The notes beneath the pieces are model-generated. The model saw nothing but the letters and a program-made list of their open reading frames with translations, had not been told where the DNA came from and did no database searches. DNA of 64,000 nucleotides from Fomitopsis serialis (Eukaryota > Basidiomycota > Agaricomycetes > Polyporales > Fomitopsidaceae): positions 1-64,000 of the forward strand of contig NW_025955006.1 in assembly GCF_022376445.1 (NCBI RefSeq). Reading direction: 5' to 3'. Made by a program: the position numbers and the translations under genes. Position 1 is the first letter of the stretch. Each line of letters begins with the position of its first letter. This document shows, piece by piece, positions 59,137 to 64,000 of the stretch.

Positions 59137-60396
59137 ATGCCTCAACTGAGCGCCCAAAGTGGCGGCGACCTCTTGTACGCTACTGTCATCTACCACCTAG
59201 GCGACATGCTCTTGTTCTACGATTTAGTCCAGAGCGATGAAATAGAGGACGCATACAAAATCGAGGTGGAAGGTACACCCGCGTTCCGACTGCAGAGGTC
59301 GGCTTTGTATCCACCTACCGCCCCCTTGCAGGTTACCCGCCCGACGAAGCGGCGACCCTCGACGCCTTCAAGTGAGCGGACTATTCCAACTACGCGCTGC
59401 CAATGATTCATCTTTCGTTTCTAGATATCGCCAGGCCCATGCGCCAGATCTCTTCCTAGGTGCATATGCCCCCAGCGGGGTTGAGGGAACCACCCGCAAA
59501 CTGATCGGCTACGTCTGCGCGACCCTCTCGCCCGCGTCCAGCCTCTCGCACGCGTCCATGTCCACACACGTCCCCGGCGCACCCTCCGTTTGCATCCACT
59601 CCGTTTGCATTTCCCCCGCGCATCGCCGGCAGGGTGTCGCGCTCGGGCTCCTTAAGAATACCTGACCCGCCTCGAGAGCGCCGGCGCATACGAGCGCGTC
59701 CTGCTCATCACGCACGAGGAGCTGCGCGGACTCTACGAACGGGCTGGCTTTGAGTGGGTCGGCGCGAGCGCGGTAACGCACGGCTCGCGGCCATGGTTCG
59801 AGATGCGGCGCGAATCGCGAGGGGCGGATGCACCCTCCGCAGTAGAGGCCGTCGCGCCTCCGAGCGTACCTGCAGGGCTCTGGGGGCTCTACAACGCTCG
59901 GCGACGGCGCGCAACCGCCCGCAGGTCGCGCACTCGCGGCTTTCCCGAACGGCGCGCAGGACCTCGTGGTGGACGACGGCCAGGGCGCGCTGCGGAACAA
60001 ATCCGACTTGCTGTGCCCGCGGGAGGGATGCGGGAGCGTGATCCTGAAGGACGGTGTGGCGTCGCTGGTCGAGCGGGCCAGTGTACAGATGGACCCGCTA
60101 GAGCATACAGCGATGAGCTTGCTGCCGCCCCTGCCCACGCCCCGGGTACGGCGAACTGGTGGCTCGTTGTGCCGAATGTCATGGCATTTGAGAACATCGG
60201 ATTCTCAAAGGTAGTTCTGTTAGATGGTGGGTCTTCTCGACTTCGTATTCCGCTTAGATGTTGAGTCATTGTCACATTTAGGGAAGCGGCTGAAGTGCTT
60301 AGCTGCGCAGATTGTGACCTAGGTCCACTAGGCTGGTGCGAGGAGGGCGGCAACGAATTCTGGCTCGCATGTAGCCGTGTGAGCTACAGAGAATGA
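59137..60396 (+). CDS. GNAT acetyltransferase fused to a Dss4/Mss4-type Rab factor (frameshifts)
   Basis: N-terminal half: an arylalkylamine/serotonin N-acetyltransferase-like GNAT domain. DAYKIEVEG and YPPDEAATLDAFKYR (across two introns) lead to KLIGYVCATLSP, the acetyl-CoA loop VCISPAHRRQGVALGLL, and ELRGLYERAGFEWVG. C-terminal half: Mss4/Dss4, a Rab-binding chaperone/exchange factor. It has GALRNKSDLLCPREGCGSVI with the first zinc cysteines, ANWWLVVPNVMAFENIGFS, and KCLACADCDLGPLGW after one slip, ending SRVSYRE. No stop or ATG separates the halves, so they appear to be one polypeptide. Frame slips: about 59,655 (AAGAATACC), about 59,885 (in a run of five G), a possible one at about 60,145 and one near 60,302. 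The start may be 59,137 or the in-frame ATG at 59,206. Confidence 0.7.
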
Positions 60397-60865
60397 CGAA
60401 ATAGTAGCCCTAGAATGTACACATACAATGCTCTTGTGCAAACAATTTGAGTCCGGGCACAGGTCATGCCCCCGTACGCCGCGCTGAAGTGCTTGTACCC
60501 CATCCAGATGGAGGTGAACCAGGATTATATCCTTCCGAACCACTGACGCGGCTTTAGTCCAGCAAAATTCTTCATTTATGCACCATATGTACAAGAGCCA
60601 GCTACAAGAAGGGGGAAATAAAGGCTACACTGTGTAAGTCCATGCAGACAGCTGAGATCCGATACACAGGTGAATGGTCAAGCCAGCAGATCAAGAACCG
60701 TACGAATCATACAAGACAAGGCTCCCACACGGTGCACAAAGAGCTGACGACCCAATCACATAAATACGACAACAAGATGCGAAGTTTCGAGGTGACGAGA
60801 GATCTATTAACCAGGCCGACGAAGCCACCTGTTTCGGAGCGAGAAGACGTATTGCAAGGATAGCC

Positions 60866-63040
<2,175 letters not shown>

Positions 63041-63044
63041 GGTC

Positions 63045-63835
63045 GCGACTGTCGATATCAGAGATGGGCGCTGCCGGCGGCGAGGCGGTAATGCTCTAAA
63101 TAGCGGGCGCTCGCGGGGACCACTGGTTGACTGTGAGAGCCGACCGTAATCTTATCGGTCTTGTGGGTATCGGAACGACCAATGCGGGGCGTCGAGGGGT
63201 ATTTCGAGAGACAAAAGGCGTAAAGGAAGGGAGGGTCCGGGGACACATTATCCTCAGCTGGGCATGATATAGGAGATTGGTGGACCCGCGCACTCACCGT
63301 CACGCGGCAGGTGGTCAACCCTTGGTCGATCCTCTGACCACTATCCTTTTCCTTTGGAAACGAGAGTAAAAATCAGCGGAACGTCCGGTGGTAGATGTTG
63401 AAGTGAGTAACAAGATGCGCAACCGTCTCGGGGGTCAACATGCAATGTGCATGTCACGTGCCAGTGTCTATTCCACGAATTGCTTGGAGTTGAAACGAGG
63501 ATTCGAACGTTCACTAGCACTATTCAAAAATGAAAACGTTGAATGTTCGATGTTCCGAGGTCATTCATTATTTCCAGCCTATTACCCAAGTCCTGTCAGG
63601 GTACTACACAAGTACAAGTGGGGCTTTGACAGATATGAAGATCGATCTAATTCGTCTGGCTCACGGAACGCACGTACCCTGGGCCTTACTTCTATCGTGT
63701 CACTCACCTAGTACCGAGGACATCATAGATAGTCCATTATCCGTATTCTAGCGCGGTAATAGGACCCACTAGCAAGTGGAATTTCCATGCAACTCGCTAA
63801 GCATACGTCCATACATACCGAACTGACCACTGTAA
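63045..63835. other. No recognisable gene
   Basis: Probably the promoter region of the kinase on its left side; nothing else is supported. Confidence 0.35.
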
Positions 63836-63837
63836 GT

Positions 63838-64000
63838 ATTACCCGCTAGCTGCCAGTGCCCTCGGAACCTACTCCTATCACTCGCCAGATGACATTCCCG
63901 ACAACATCCACGCCGTCATTCCTGAGCACGACCCGCCTCTTCCCGTCCTCCGCGATGTCCCCGCCGATCACACCCGTACCCTGCCGCGCGTCGATGATCT
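63838..64000 (+). CDS. Partial candidate gene running off the window
   Basis: From 63,838 to the right edge one plus-strand frame stays open with codon-like composition: LAASALGTYSYHSPDDIPDN, then AVIPEHDPPLPVL. A GTAAGTATTACCCGCTAG stretch just upstream could hold a splice site. The family is not recognised from so short a piece. Confidence 0.3.

Overview
The window looks like nuclear DNA of a filamentous mushroom-forming basidiomycete (Agaricomycete). The reasons are short GT-AG introns, mostly 43-96 nt, with CTGAC/CTAAC-type branch sites; class I hydrophobins; a TPR-CHAT protein; a CENP-V/GFA protein; and fungal versions of housekeeping genes (eIF3 subunit L, a Qc-SNARE, a C2-containing AGC kinase). 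No bacterial features (operons, Shine-Dalgarno sites) are seen. Gene models below were spliced by eye from both strands, so exon ends are inferences supported by reading-frame continuity.

Layout. 1-5.2 kb holds nothing recognisable. 5.2-9.0 kb (minus) is one long gene with two caspase-like modules, the first without catalytic residues, the second with them. 9-16 kb is a decayed region with degenerate repeats, an orphan Hsp70 fragment and a few weak coding candidates. 16.7-20.7 kb carries two intact hydrophobin genes in opposite orientation; two decayed hydrophobin relatives lie at 29.7 and 36.0 kb. 21.3-23.7 kb is an 11-exon coiled-coil gene. At 24.6-25.5 kb a poly(A)-tailed insert with a 16-bp target-site duplication breaks an older coding sequence. 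26.3-28.0 kb is a condensation-type acyltransferase with one frameshift. 31.2-34.0 kb is a stand-alone HyuB (5-oxoprolinase C-terminal half) gene, flanked by two inverted copies of a ~0.8-kb sequence. 39.0-42.9 kb is an intact TPR-CHAT gene inside a sharply bounded block almost free of CpG. 43.6-55.3 kb is the gene-rich part: tandem GFA protein, trypsin-fold protease, a propeller-like protein with a broken copy, an ankyrin-vWA protein, and eIF3L. 56.2-60.4 kb holds three plus-strand genes (Cid1-type nucleotidyltransferase, Syn8-like SNARE, a GNAT-Dss4/Mss4 fusion), each with frameshifts. 60.9-63.0 kb is an intact C2-AGC kinase, and a partial gene may run off the right end.

How the genes may fit together. 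The housekeeping genes (translation, vesicle traffic, kinase signalling) are on the right. The left and centre hold fast-evolving families: caspase-like, CHAT, ankyrin-vWA, intracellular serine protease and hydrophobins. Caspase-like, CHAT and trypsin-like domains are recurrent effector types in fungal and bacterial cell-death and non-self-recognition systems. Several sitting within 50 kb is suggestive, but no NLR (NACHT/NB-ARC) gene was found, so a working system is only a hypothesis.

A caution on sequence quality. Several genes carry apparent single-base losses, some in short homopolymers, while neighbours are perfectly open. Either some genes are young pseudogenes or the assembly has residual indel errors; each case is marked.
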